Positions 1 through 6,655 of a stretch of DNA of 7,394 bases are shown piece after piece. Position 1 is the stretch's first letter; each line of letters starts with the position of its first letter. The notes beneath the pieces were generated by a model. The model was not told where the DNA came from and did not search any database. It saw nothing but the letters and a program-made list of their open reading frames with translations. This DNA comes from Deltaproteobacteria bacterium. GTDB taxonomy: Bacteria; Desulfobacterota; Binatia; UBA9968. The position numbers and the translations under genes are program-made. Location of the stretch: assembly GCA_023250495.1 (NCBI GenBank), contig JAHFAP010000107.1:1-7394 (forward strand). Reading direction: 5' to 3'.

Positions 1-1375
1 CAAACGGACGGGTGGCGTCGATGATGGCGCGGGAGTTGGTGAGGTCGCCGCTCTTGCGCCGCTCTTCCGTCAGCAGCGGATCGGCGGGGGATGTCCGCAT
101 TCTTCGCAAGATGTCCATGGAGGTCGCCGGGTCTGAGCGGGTCACCATGGCCCACATCAGTTGCTCGAAGTTCGACGCGTCGATGTCGTCGTCGACGACG
201 ATGACGAACTTGCAGCCGTAGACAGTAGAGCCGCAGGTCGCGGCGAGCACGCCGACTTGTTTGGCGTGGCCGGGATAGCGCTGCTTGATGGCGATGCCGT
301 GCAGCATGCGCGAGGCCCCGACTTCATGGCACCAGACCTGCGTCACGTCCGGCACGCCGGCAGCGGCCAGCTCCTGCTTGAGCATCGCCGAGCGAATGAC
401 GGCCCGGTAACGGGCCATCTCGTCGGAGCCCCCGCCGAGCGGCGGCACGCCGAGGATGATGGGATCGTTGCGATGGTAGATCGCCTGGATGTCGATCACG
501 GGCTGCGGGCTGGCGCCTCCGGCGTAATATCCCATCCACTCGCCGAACGGCCCCTCGTGCTTGCGGATTTTCGGGTCTAGGAAGCCTTCGAGAACGATCT
601 CGGCGCTGGCCGGGAAAGGCAGCCCCGTCACTTTGCCCCGCACCAGCTCGACCGGCCTTCCCCGCATGCCGCCGACGATGTCGAACTCGCAGACGCCATA
701 GGGAAACTCCGTTCCCGCGACGAAGAAAAACAGCGGATCGCCGCCCACGACGAGAGCGACGGGCATGCGCTCGCCGCGGGTGAAATATTTCTCGCGATGG
801 ATGTGGCCGTGCTTTCCCGGAACGATGAGCAGGGTTACGGATTTGCGATCTTGAACCATCGCGCGATAGCAGCCCACGTTGACCCATCTCTCGTCAGGGT
901 CTATGGTCACGGAGTAGCCGCCCGTGCCGATGTAGCGGCCGCCGTCATCGACGTGCCAGATCGGCGTGGGAAACTTGGTGACGTCGATCCCGTCTTCCGT
1001 TAGGATATTCTCGAAGACCGGACCATCGTTCACGATCTGGGGCGCGATGCGCCGCTGCTTCTTAAGATAGTGCTCGAAGAAAGCCTGACTGAGCTCCTGC
1101 TTCGAAAGATGGTCGGGAAAGCCCAGGGTCATATTGCGCCGCTTGCCGGCAAAGACATTGATGATCAGGCGAAATCCTTTGGGGCAGCCGGGCACTTCGT
1201 CGAAAACAACCGCCGGCCCGTCGTCGCGCGGGATAACCACGTCCGCCGCAAGACCGATCTCCTCCTGCCACGACGCCCCCAAAACCGTGCGCAGCTCGCC
1301 GAGACGCTCCGCCTCGCGCATCCACTCGCGCAGGTCGTTGTAGCGCCACTGGGGTTCGATTTGGCTGTCGCTCAT
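1..1375 (-). CDS. UbiD-family prenylated-FMN-dependent decarboxylase (3' end cut by window edge)
   Basis: An open frame without a stop runs from the ATG at 1375 to the window edge, giving 458 codons. UbiD enzymes use prenylated FMN to remove (or add) CO2 on aromatic or alpha,beta-unsaturated acids in the cytoplasm. The catalytic signature is complete: Arg171 in CYRAMVQD, and Glu274 and Glu279 in EGPFGEW, with the same 5-residue Glu spacing as the Glu-Arg-Glu triad of fungal Fdc1. Asn166, His189 and Glu230 fit the metal/cofactor ligand positions. FPASAEIVLEG (254-264) is also typical of the family. The start is supported by AAGGAG at 1381-1386, 5 nt upstream. Family members are usually about 450-500 residues, so only a short C-terminal piece should be missing. 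No UbiX prenyltransferase is in view. The substrate cannot be told; it need not be the ubiquinone precursor, so no symbol is given. Family assignment is very secure. Confidence 0.95.
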   Translation of the reverse strand, partial: MSDSQIEPQWRYNDLREWMREAERLGELRTVLGASWQEEIGLAADVVIPRDDGPAVVFDEVPGCPKGFRLIINVFAGKRRNMTLGFPDHLSKQELSQAFFEHYLKKQRRIAPQIVNDGPVFENILTEDGIDVTKFPTPIWHVDDGGRYIGTGGYSVTIDPDERWVNVGCYRAMVQDRKSVTLLIVPGKHGHIHREKYFTRGERMPVALVVGGDPLFFFVAGTEFPYGVCEFDIVGGMRGRPVELVRGKVTGLPFPASAEIVLEGFLDPKIRKHEGPFGEWMGYYAGGASPQPVIDIQAIYHRNDPIILGVPPLGGGSDEMARYRAVIRSAMLKQELAAAGVPDVTQVWCHEVGASRMLHGIAIKQRYPGHAKQVGVLAATCGSTVYGCKFVIVVDDDIDASNFEQLMWAMVTRSDPATSMDILRRMRTSPADPLLTEERRKSGDLTNSRAIIDATRPF

Positions 1376-1387
1376 AGTCACTCCTTA

Positions 1388-1405
1388 GCGTCACCTGGGT
1401 GACGC
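1388..1405. promoter_or_regulatory. 8-bp perfect inverted repeat beside the UbiD ribosome binding site
   Basis: GCGTCACC and GGTGACGC form perfect 8-bp arms around a 2-bp centre (TG). The element sits 1 bp upstream of the AAGGAG of the minus-strand UbiD gene. It could be a regulator's operator, or fold in the mRNA as a 7-bp stem with a 4-nt loop next to the ribosome binding site. The repeat is read directly; its role is inferred. Confidence 0.5.
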
Positions 1406-1409
1406 GTCC

Positions 1410-1438
1410 TTTTCATCAAGAATTCGGCTCGCTGTCAA
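1410..1438 (-). promoter_or_regulatory. possible promoter for the UbiD gene
   Basis: The minus strand carries a perfect -35 hexamer TTGACA (1438-1433), followed after 17 nt by TGAAAA (1415-1410), which is a poor -10. The inverted repeat at 1388-1405 lies just downstream, where an operator would be expected. The call rests mainly on the -35 match and is weak. Confidence 0.3.
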
Positions 1439-1445
1439 CTCCGTT

Positions 1446-1494
1446 CACGTTCCACGAATCACGATCACGAGCCACGGTTTTTCATCCTTCATCC
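1446..1494. repeat. short tandem repeats with a 7-bp period
   Basis: CACG begins at 1446, 1453, 1460, 1466 and 1473, so it recurs every 7, 7, 6 and 7 bp. It is followed by two adjacent copies of TTCATCC at 1481-1487 and 1488-1494, again with a 7-bp step. The tract lies in the non-coding region between divergent genes. It resembles the heptameric short tandem repeats known from some bacterial intergenic regions; its function is unknown. Confidence 0.45.
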
Positions 1495-1506
1495 TTTAGA
1501 AATGGT

Positions 1507-1536
1507 TTGCTTCGCCGCTGGCTTCTCCTCTATGAT
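1507..1536 (+). promoter_or_regulatory. sigma70-like promoter for the solute-binding protein gene
   Basis: TTGCTT (1507-1512) and TATGAT (1531-1536) are separated by 18 bp. The -10 matches the consensus at five of six positions; the -35 is weaker. Transcription would start near 1543, giving a leader of about 44 nt that includes TTGGAGGT before the ATG at 1587. Confidence 0.45.
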
Positions 1537-1586
1537 AGCTTCCTTAGCTGTCAGTGGAAAACGTTAATCTGTTGGAGGTAAAGCTT

Positions 1587-2334
1587 ATGACTGTTGCAGC
1601 AAAGCGCCGGCTCCTTGGTCTGAGCTTAGCTCTTTTGGGGATAGCGCCATTTCTCGGCGCGGACAGAGATGCGTCAGCCCAGCCCGTCAGCCTGGAGGCC
1701 GCCAGGAAAGAGGGCAAGGTTGTTATTTACGGCACGATCGTGCCCCAGATCATGAGCGTCATCCAGAAAGGGTTCGAAGGAAAATACGGCATCAAGATTG
1801 AATATTGGCGCGCCGACGCCACCAAAGTCATAGACCGCGCCTTGACCGAGTGGCGCGCCGGCCGGCCTGGGTTCGACCTCGTGACCGGAACCCGCGGGGC
1901 GCTCCTCCTGCTGAAACAGGAGGACGTGATTGCCAAATCTGTCCCCGCTTCTTCAGAGAATTTTCCGGCAAAGTTCAGAGATAAGGACGGTCGTCTCACT
2001 GCTCGGGATCACGTATCTCCAATACGTCGTTCAGCAGAAGGGGCCGATCGGGTATGCTCCGTTGGACAAGTATTTGGCCGATCCGACCGATATGGGCTTG
2101 AGCGCCAAGGCGGCGAATCCGAACGCCGGAAAGATTTTTATGGAATATCTCTGTTCACCTGAAGGTCAAAAAAGAGTCGCCGAAACCGGGGAGTTCGTTC
2201 TCTCGCCGGGCATTTACCCGGCCCTCAAAGATGCGGAGAAAGTAGCCTCCAACATGGTCTTTATGGACAACCCGACTGTGGAACAACTCCAAAAACTTCA
2301 AGCCGAGTTTCGTCAGCTCTTCTTTGGCCCGTAA
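1587..2334 (+). pseudogene. Extracellular solute-binding protein (Fbp/iron-type ABC family), internally deleted and frameshifted
   Basis: Two parts of one protein lie in different frames. The N-terminal part starts at ATG 1587 with GGAGG at 1574-1578. It has a signal peptide (KRR, then a hydrophobic stretch to about residue 24, with likely cleavage after DASA, residues 29-31) and the lobe-1 start, including GKVVIYG and IEYWRADATKVIDRALTEWRAG. Homology fades at about residue 139 (near 2003). The C-terminal part begins at GITYLQYV (2005) in the next frame and runs to TAA at 2332-2334, including NPNAGKIFMEYL, SPEGQKR and GEFVLSPGIYPAL. Together they give about 248 residues, against roughly 330-350 usual for the family, so about 90-110 central residues are gone and the deletion is not a multiple of three. 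Read straight through, the first frame stops at 2162 after about 50 aberrant residues. The product would have bound a ligand for an ABC importer in the periplasm; no permease or ATPase gene is near. An assembly error is an alternative. Confidence 0.82.
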
Positions 2335-2466
2335 AAACATGCGCAAGGCGGAGCAGGGTTGGGATCCGAACTCTCGACTATTTTAGAGCCGCTTGGAAGA
2401 AAGTGAACAAGGTAGCCAAGATCGTTGAGCCGTAGAAGTTGATCCTGTGCTGGAAGGATATCACCC

Positions 2467-3258
2467 ATGATCGAGCTTTATCACAATGACATGTCGGTCT
2501 GCGCGCAGAAGGTGCGCTTCGCGCTGGCTGAGAAGAATCTCAAATGGGAAGGGCATCATTTGAACCTGAGAGCCGGAGACCAGCAAAGGCCCGAATACTT
2601 GAAGCTCAACCCCAACGCGGTGGTGCCGACGCTGGTTGACGACGGCACCGTGATCATCGAATCCACGGTCATCAACGAGTACCTCGACGACGCCTATCCC
2701 GAGCCCCGCTTGCGTCCCACGGATTCCCTATTCCGCGCGCGCATGCGCCTTTGGACCAAGCAGCTCGACGAAGGCGTGCATGCGGCGACCAGCGTGCTGA
2801 GCACGGCCATTGCGTTCCGCCACCAGAAACTGGCCAGAGGGATGGAAGAGCTGGAAAAATTCCACCAACAGATGCCCGACCCGACCAAACGAGAGCGCAG
2901 TTGGGACACGATCACCAAGGGCGTGGATTCGATCTACTTTGCCGGCGCGGTGAAGCGCTTCGACAAGCTTCTGGCGGATATAGAGACGGCGCTGTCACAG
3001 AGTCCGTGGCTTGCGGGGAAGGAGTTGTCGCTGGCCGACGTCGGCTACGCGCCTTACATGGCGCGACTCGAGCATCTGCAACTTCAGTTCCTGTGGGACA
3101 AGCGTCCACACGTTCCCGCATGGTTTGAGCGGCTCGAGGAGCGGCGCGGCTACAAGGAAGGCATCGACGGCTGGCTGAACGGTTCCTACTTGACTCTGAT
3201 GAAGGAGAAAGGCGCCGAAGTTCAGTCGCGCGTCAAGGCTGCCGTTGCATCGGCCTGA
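2467..3258 (+). CDS. Glutathione S-transferase family protein
   Basis: This 263-residue protein has the two-domain GST fold. The N-terminal thioredoxin-like domain (about 1-80) carries Ser10-Val-Cys12 in the active-site loop, NPNAVVPTL with the cis-proline at 54, and Glu65-Ser66, which bind the glutathione gamma-glutamyl group. The helical domain carries WTKQLDE (96-102) and the LSLADVGYAPY capping segment (188-198, Asp191). GGAAGGA at 2452-2458 supports the ATG. The C-terminal domain has a longer insert between about 115 and 160 than ordinary GSTs. That insert, together with ESTVINEYL and the MRLWTK segment, recalls the LigF-type beta-etherase group as I remember it. The reaction could be conjugation, isomerisation or ether cleavage; the sequence alone does not decide. 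The protein should be cytoplasmic. The gene follows the broken binding-protein gene by 132 bp and may share its promoter; I saw no clear separate one. Confidence 0.92.
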   Translation: MIELYHNDMSVCAQKVRFALAEKNLKWEGHHLNLRAGDQQRPEYLKLNPNAVVPTLVDDGTVIIESTVINEYLDDAYPEPRLRPTDSLFRARMRLWTKQLDEGVHAATSVLSTAIAFRHQKLARGMEELEKFHQQMPDPTKRERSWDTITKGVDSIYFAGAVKRFDKLLADIETALSQSPWLAGKELSLADVGYAPYMARLEHLQLQFLWDKRPHVPAWFERLEERRGYKEGIDGWLNGSYLTLMKEKGAEVQSRVKAAVASA

Positions 3259-3341
3259 CCCGGTTTAGAATAGATGCAAGGTCGGACTTCTACGGCTCAT
3301 AACCCCGGCATCATCGGTCTGCTCGCTTCTGCGCAGCCCGC

Positions 3342-3977
3342 TTACTTCTCGTAGAGCGCCTTTATAAAGCCGCTGGCCTCGAGCTCCGCGACGATACTGC
3401 TATCGACGAACGACTTGGGATCGGCCGTCTTGGCTTTGGGGTTCTCCTTCTCCATAAACTGGAGCAGCGTTTCCACCCCTTGCATCGAAGGGTATGGAAC
3501 GCTTTCGTAATATCCGCCCGCCAATAGATCGTAGGACTTCTCCAGATACTTTTCGCCCTTCGCATCCGTTCGGAGCTTTTTCTTAAGCACCTCGATGCTC
3601 TCTCTTTTGTTCTTTTTGAAAAAGGCGATGCCTTCGACAAACCCTTTGATAAACCGCAGGGCTTGATCCCGGTTGCTCCTCAGAAAGCTCCTTGAGGTAT
3701 CCATCATCGTATGAAGATAGTAGATGTCCATGTCGGCGAGGTCCGCCAGCACTCGGAGCCCTCTCTCGTCCGCGATGAAGACCGACGGGATGGTCAGGAC
3801 CGCGGCGTCGATCCCATGCTTTTTGAAGAGGCCCTTCTCCTCCGCCACCCAGAGCGCTCCATGCAGGGCGCTGACGGAGCTCAGACCGACCCTCAGCTTG
3901 TCCAACCCAAAGGAGGAGCGGGCAAAGAAGCCCGAGCAAAGTAAAAACAACAGCGCAAGGATGATTCTGCTTCTCAT
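3342..3977 (-). CDS. NMT1/SsuA-like ABC substrate-binding protein with an in-frame internal deletion
   Basis: The frame encodes 211 residues from the ATG at 3977; a GTG at 3986 would add three. A signal peptide covers about residues 1-24 (MRSR, a hydrophobic core, cleavage near SSFG). KLRVGLSSVSALHGALWVAEEKGLFKKHGID is the usual start of lobe 1 of NitT/TauT/NMT1 proteins. DAAVLTIPSVF, ADLADMDIYYLHT, then FIKGFVEGIAFFKKNK, SYDLLAGGYYESVPYPS and ELEASGFIKALYEK are the usual second half. Family members are about 320-340 residues, so about 120 are missing between KKHGID and AVLTIP (near residues 55-58, about 3804-3815), including most of the ligand-binding domain. The frame is intact, so a short secreted protein could still be made, but ligand binding by the normal mechanism looks impossible. 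The gene lies 48 bp after the acyl-CoA dehydrogenase on the same strand, so it is probably cotranscribed. No permease or ATPase is present. Confidence 0.8.
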   Translation of the reverse strand: MRSRIILALLFLLCSGFFARSSFGLDKLRVGLSSVSALHGALWVAEEKGLFKKHGIDAAVLTIPSVFIADERGLRVLADLADMDIYYLHTMMDTSRSFLRSNRDQALRFIKGFVEGIAFFKKNKRESIEVLKKKLRTDAKGEKYLEKSYDLLAGGYYESVPYPSMQGVETLLQFMEKENPKAKTADPKSFVDSSIVAELEASGFIKALYEK

Positions 3978-4025
3978 GCCAGCCACCCCCGCGAGTCTTG
4001 TCGCCCCATAGCCGGCGTCACAACT

Positions 4026-5153
4026 CTATGCGTTCGCTCTCGGGTACAAGGCGTCCATCATTTTGCGTTTGTGCTGCAGCGGAGTCCCCAGGTACTGATA
4101 CAGCGTGTGGGCCATGACGCTGTGCGCCATCAAAGGATGCTGATAGTCCGTCCCCGGCCCGGCGAAGACCATGTGCGCAAAATTGCAGACCTGGTAGTAG
4201 GCCTCACTAGCAACCGCCTTGGCCTCGTGCGAGCTGGCAGCGGCAGGCTGGCCCGAATCGAGCCTCCAAAGCGTCTCGTACGTAACATAGCGCGCGGCAT
4301 CAAGGTGGATCGAGAGATCCACACAGTGGTCCTGCACGCGCTGGAAGCGGCCGATTGGCTGGCCGAACACGACTCGCGTTCGCGTGTATTCGGCGGTGAA
4401 ATCAAAGATCTCCTGGCACGCTCCGACCTGGTAGGCGCAAAGAATAGGCATCGCCTTCTCCAGAGCGGCATCGAGGATCCGCCAACCCGCTCCGATTTCG
4501 CCCAGCAGATTGGCGCCAGCCACCTGCACGCGATCGAAGTGGACCTCTGCAACCGATGCCAGGTAGCCGACTTGGGGCGTGATGGATACTCCCGGAGTCC
4601 CTCGATCCACCAGGACGAGCGCTATCCCGCCACTCTCCGTCCGCGCCGCGCAGATGAAGTGCGTTGCCGCCTCGGCGTCGAAGACAAAGCGCTTGGCGCC
4701 ATCGAGCACGAGACCACCACTTGTCCTGGTGAGCCGTGTTTCAACCGATTCAGGTCCCCAGTGCGCTCCCTTGTCCGTGATCGCGGCGACGACGATGGAT
4801 TTCCCGCTGCATATGGCAGGGAGCAAAGATTTTTTCTGCTCCTCGGCAGCGCCTTCGAGAACCAGCTGCGCGCCGAGCACGCCGGAGGAGAAGAAAGGTC
4901 CGGGGAGCGGACCGCGCCCCAGCTCTTCAAACACGACGGCACAGTCGGTGAAGGAAGCGGCGGCGCCGCCGTACTGCTCAGGAATTACCATTCCTGACCA
5001 ACCAAGTCCCGCGGCCTTACGGTATAGATCGATCTGGGAAGTCTCTCTCTTAAGGAACCACTGAGTGAGCACATGGGACGGAGCCTCGGCTCTCACAAAG
5101 TCGGACGCCACCTTTTTGAACATGTTCTGTGTTTCGGTCAGTTGTAGATCCAT
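4026..5153 (-). CDS. Acyl-CoA dehydrogenase, smaller-subunit type of a probable heteromeric pair
   Basis: The protein has 375 residues starting MDLQLTETQ, a common start in this family. Order: an N-terminal helical domain with LGWSGMVIPEQYGG (50-63) and FEELGRGP; a middle beta domain with DGAKRFV and GTPGV; and a C-terminal helical domain with TRVVFGQPIGRFQRVQ (259-274), the FAD/dimer-contact segment. The usual FAD-loop motif TEPxAGSD is replaced by ITDKGAHWGPES (125-136). Where MCAD has its catalytic glutamate (YEGT), this protein has YLGT (354-357), so the MCAD-type base is absent. Both traits fit the non-catalytic partner of alpha2-beta2 acyl-CoA dehydrogenases such as the mycobacterial FadE28/FadE29 pairs. 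Acyl-CoA dehydrogenases put a 2,3 double bond into acyl-CoA and pass electrons to ETF. The 5374-6588 gene upstream on the same strand is the likely partner. The start is set by the GAGAGG at 5160-5165. Substrate is unknown. Confidence 0.93.
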   Translation of the reverse strand: MDLQLTETQNMFKKVASDFVRAEAPSHVLTQWFLKRETSQIDLYRKAAGLGWSGMVIPEQYGGAAASFTDCAVVFEELGRGPLPGPFFSSGVLGAQLVLEGAAEEQKKSLLPAICSGKSIVVAAITDKGAHWGPESVETRLTRTSGGLVLDGAKRFVFDAEAATHFICAARTESGGIALVLVDRGTPGVSITPQVGYLASVAEVHFDRVQVAGANLLGEIGAGWRILDAALEKAMPILCAYQVGACQEIFDFTAEYTRTRVVFGQPIGRFQRVQDHCVDLSIHLDAARYVTYETLWRLDSGQPAAASSHEAKAVASEAYYQVCNFAHMVFAGPGTDYQHPLMAHSVMAHTLYQYLGTPLQHKRKMMDALYPRANA

Positions 5154-5159
5154 ATACAA

Positions 5160-5165
5160 CCTCTC
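5160..5165 (-). promoter_or_regulatory. ribosome binding site that fixes the start at 5153
   Basis: GAGAGG on the minus strand lies 6 nt before the ATG at 5153. A longer reading would begin at a TTG at 5159, but that codon touches the GAGAGG with no spacer, so the ATG is preferred. Confidence 0.6.
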
Positions 5166-5191
5166 AAATCGTAAAGCTCACTATTTGACCT

Positions 5192-5207
5192 GTCGGATAT
5201 GTCAGAC
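5192..5207. promoter_or_regulatory. possible operator upstream of the smaller acyl-CoA dehydrogenase
   Basis: GTCGGATATGTCAGAC is an imperfect palindrome (six of eight base pairs match). It also contains a direct repeat of TGTCRGA with a 9-bp step (5191-5197 and 5200-5206). It lies 26 bp upstream of the ribosome binding site, within likely promoter range. No clear -10/-35 pair was found around it, so the role is a guess. Confidence 0.25.
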
Positions 5208-5234
5208 GGAGTGGCATCTACAGCGAGCACTTTT

Positions 5235-5324
5235 CACTCGTGTCATTCTGAGCCGAAGGCGAAGAATCTCTCAAACAAGCGAGACCCTTCGCTACGCTCA
5301 GGGTGACAGAGAGCGACGCGAGTG
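5235..5324. repeat. Long imperfect inverted repeat between the two acyl-CoA dehydrogenase genes
   Basis: The arms are 5241-5270 (TGTCATTCTGAGC to GCGAAGAATCTC) and 5281-5308 (GAGACCCTTCGC to CTCAGGGTGACA), with a 10-nt loop at 5271-5280. The blocks TGTCA, CTGAGC, GCGAAG and TCTC pair; mismatches and a small bulge fall between them. An outer 6-bp stem, CACTCG (5235-5240) with CGAGTG (5319-5324), extends it. This matches the widespread dispersed 'TGTCATTCTGAGCGAAGCGAAGAATCTC' hairpin repeat I recall from many uncultured-lineage genomes. In the minus-strand transcript it would lie between the two dehydrogenase cistrons, where such hairpins can stabilise or attenuate mRNA. It is probably a REP/MITE-like element; no target duplication was recognised. 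Confidence 0.75.
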
Positions 5325-5373
5325 CATGATTCGCTTGCAACTCGATCCGACACTGAAATCCAAGTTTCTACAC

Positions 5374-6588
5374 CTAAATAGTCTCCGGCGCTTTCTCTTT
5401 TGTCGGGCGACCGAGGCCGACGCGGCGCGCAAAAATCAGCCGGTCGGTATCCAGAGTGCCGCCGCCATGGAACTGCCCGGGCCCGCTGCGCACGACGTAC
5501 TCAAAGTCCACGACCTCGTGGACCGTGTGATCCGGATCCAGGGCGTCACAGCCCATAATCTGCTGCAAGCGCTCACCGTTTCTGAGCCGCACCATCCGTT
5601 GGTAGTATCTGAACTGGGCGCCGCCATAGGGATGCGGCTCCCTGACGAAGCGGTGCCAGAAGTTGCGCCGCGCAAAGAGGTTCACGGCGTGCAGCTCGAT
5701 CATCATGTCGGCGATGATGTCTCTTACGTTCGTCTCCTCGATCAGAGGTTTCCCGTCGACTTTCATCTCCCGGCAGTATTCCACCACCCGCTCAACTAAG
5801 GGGTCCGCCCCCACTCTTCCCTCGCCGCCATGTTCCAGTTCAAGGTGCGTGTGGGCCACTCTCCAGCCGTTGTTCTCGCCGCCGACTAGATATTTTGCCG
5901 GCAGCCGGACGCCGTCAAAGAAGACCACATTCTTTATCCCCATCATGAGGTGCATGTGCTGGATCGTTATCCCCGGCAGGTTCGCCGGAATGTGGAGCCA
6001 GCCGAGATTCTCATGCCGCGAGCCGGACGGGTTGGTACAGACGAGCGTCCAGAGGAAGTCCGGCGGGAGGTGGTGGCCCACCATGACTTTCTGACCGGTG
6101 ACCATGTAATGGTCTCCATCTCTGATCGCCTTGGTTTGACAGTTGGCCACGTCGCTCCCGCCCTGCGGTTCCGTGAGCACCTGCCAGACCGACACTTCTC
6201 CGCGCACCATCGGAGGTAGGAACTCTCGCTTCTGCTCTTCGCTGCCCCACTTCAGGATGACCGGCGCGACGATGCGCGCGAGCGTGTAGAATACGTGATT
6301 CAGGCTGATGCCGTAGCGATCAAGCTCGGTCTCCAGCACCAGCTGGTGGTCGAACGTCAGTCCCGCGCCTCCATACTCCACCGGGAACATAGGGAACAGC
6401 CAGCCCTTTTTTCCCAGCTTGCCGGCCAGGTTGCGCCTGAACCGATACTCTTCGTCATTCTCCCGGGTCGACCATGAGGCCGACCACCTTAGGTGCTCGG
6501 AACCGCGCATATTCTCTTGAAGCCATGCGCGGACTTCCTTTCTGAACGGGGCGATCTCCGGCGGATCAGTTTGTAGACTAAAGTCCAT
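5374..6588 (-). CDS. Acyl-CoA dehydrogenase, larger-subunit type
   Basis: The protein has 404 residues. The N-terminal helical domain (about 1-130) includes KKGWLFPMFPVEYGGAGLT (60-78). The FAD-binding loop VLTEPQGGSDVA (137-148) is intact, followed by a beta domain with GIKNVVFFDGVRLPAKYLVG and NNGWRVAHTHLELEHGG. The C-terminal helical domain ends with GGGTLDTDRLIFARRVGLG (375-393), the counterpart of the usual GGTSEIQRNIIAxRxLGLP. The MCAD-type glutamate before GT is Gly here. A catalytic base could instead come from the helix around Glu250/Glu252, as in IVD- and LCAD-type enzymes and FadE26-like subunits; this is inference. AAGGAG at 6595-6600, 6 nt before the ATG at 6588, supports the start. 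It is first of a likely minus-strand cluster with the smaller dehydrogenase and the short binding protein. It should oxidise an unidentified acyl-CoA and reduce ETF. Confidence 0.93.
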   Translation of the reverse strand: MDFSLQTDPPEIAPFRKEVRAWLQENMRGSEHLRWSASWSTRENDEEYRFRRNLAGKLGKKGWLFPMFPVEYGGAGLTFDHQLVLETELDRYGISLNHVFYTLARIVAPVILKWGSEEQKREFLPPMVRGEVSVWQVLTEPQGGSDVANCQTKAIRDGDHYMVTGQKVMVGHHLPPDFLWTLVCTNPSGSRHENLGWLHIPANLPGITIQHMHLMMGIKNVVFFDGVRLPAKYLVGGENNGWRVAHTHLELEHGGEGRVGADPLVERVVEYCREMKVDGKPLIEETNVRDIIADMMIELHAVNLFARRNFWHRFVREPHPYGGAQFRYYQRMVRLRNGERLQQIMGCDALDPDHTVHEVVDFEYVVRSGPGQFHGGGTLDTDRLIFARRVGLGRPTKEKAPETI

Positions 6589-6655
6589 GGAGAACTCCTT
6601 TTTGCGTTATTTCGTGGCTTCCTGATGCAGCGGGAAGCATCGTCGTTGGTGTCCG

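Noticed and set aside
1062..1394. 110-codon minus-strand frame starting upstream of the UbiD start
   Set aside because: It is in a different frame from the UbiD protein, which has the family motifs and the ribosome binding site.
3259..3341. Terminator between the converging GST and binding-protein genes
   Set aside because: Only short palindromes such as CTGCGCAG are present, with no stem followed by a T-run on either strand.
3960..3977. Lipobox in the NMT1-like protein (FLLCSG)
   Set aside because: Leu rather than Gly, Ala or Ser precedes the Cys, and a normal signal-peptidase site lies downstream.
4071..4997. 308-codon plus-strand frame
   Set aside because: It lies antisense within the acyl-CoA dehydrogenase gene, a common shadow in GC-rich DNA.
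5065..5799. 244-codon plus-strand frame
   Set aside because: It runs antisense over both dehydrogenase genes and through the hairpin repeat, and its residues show no family pattern.
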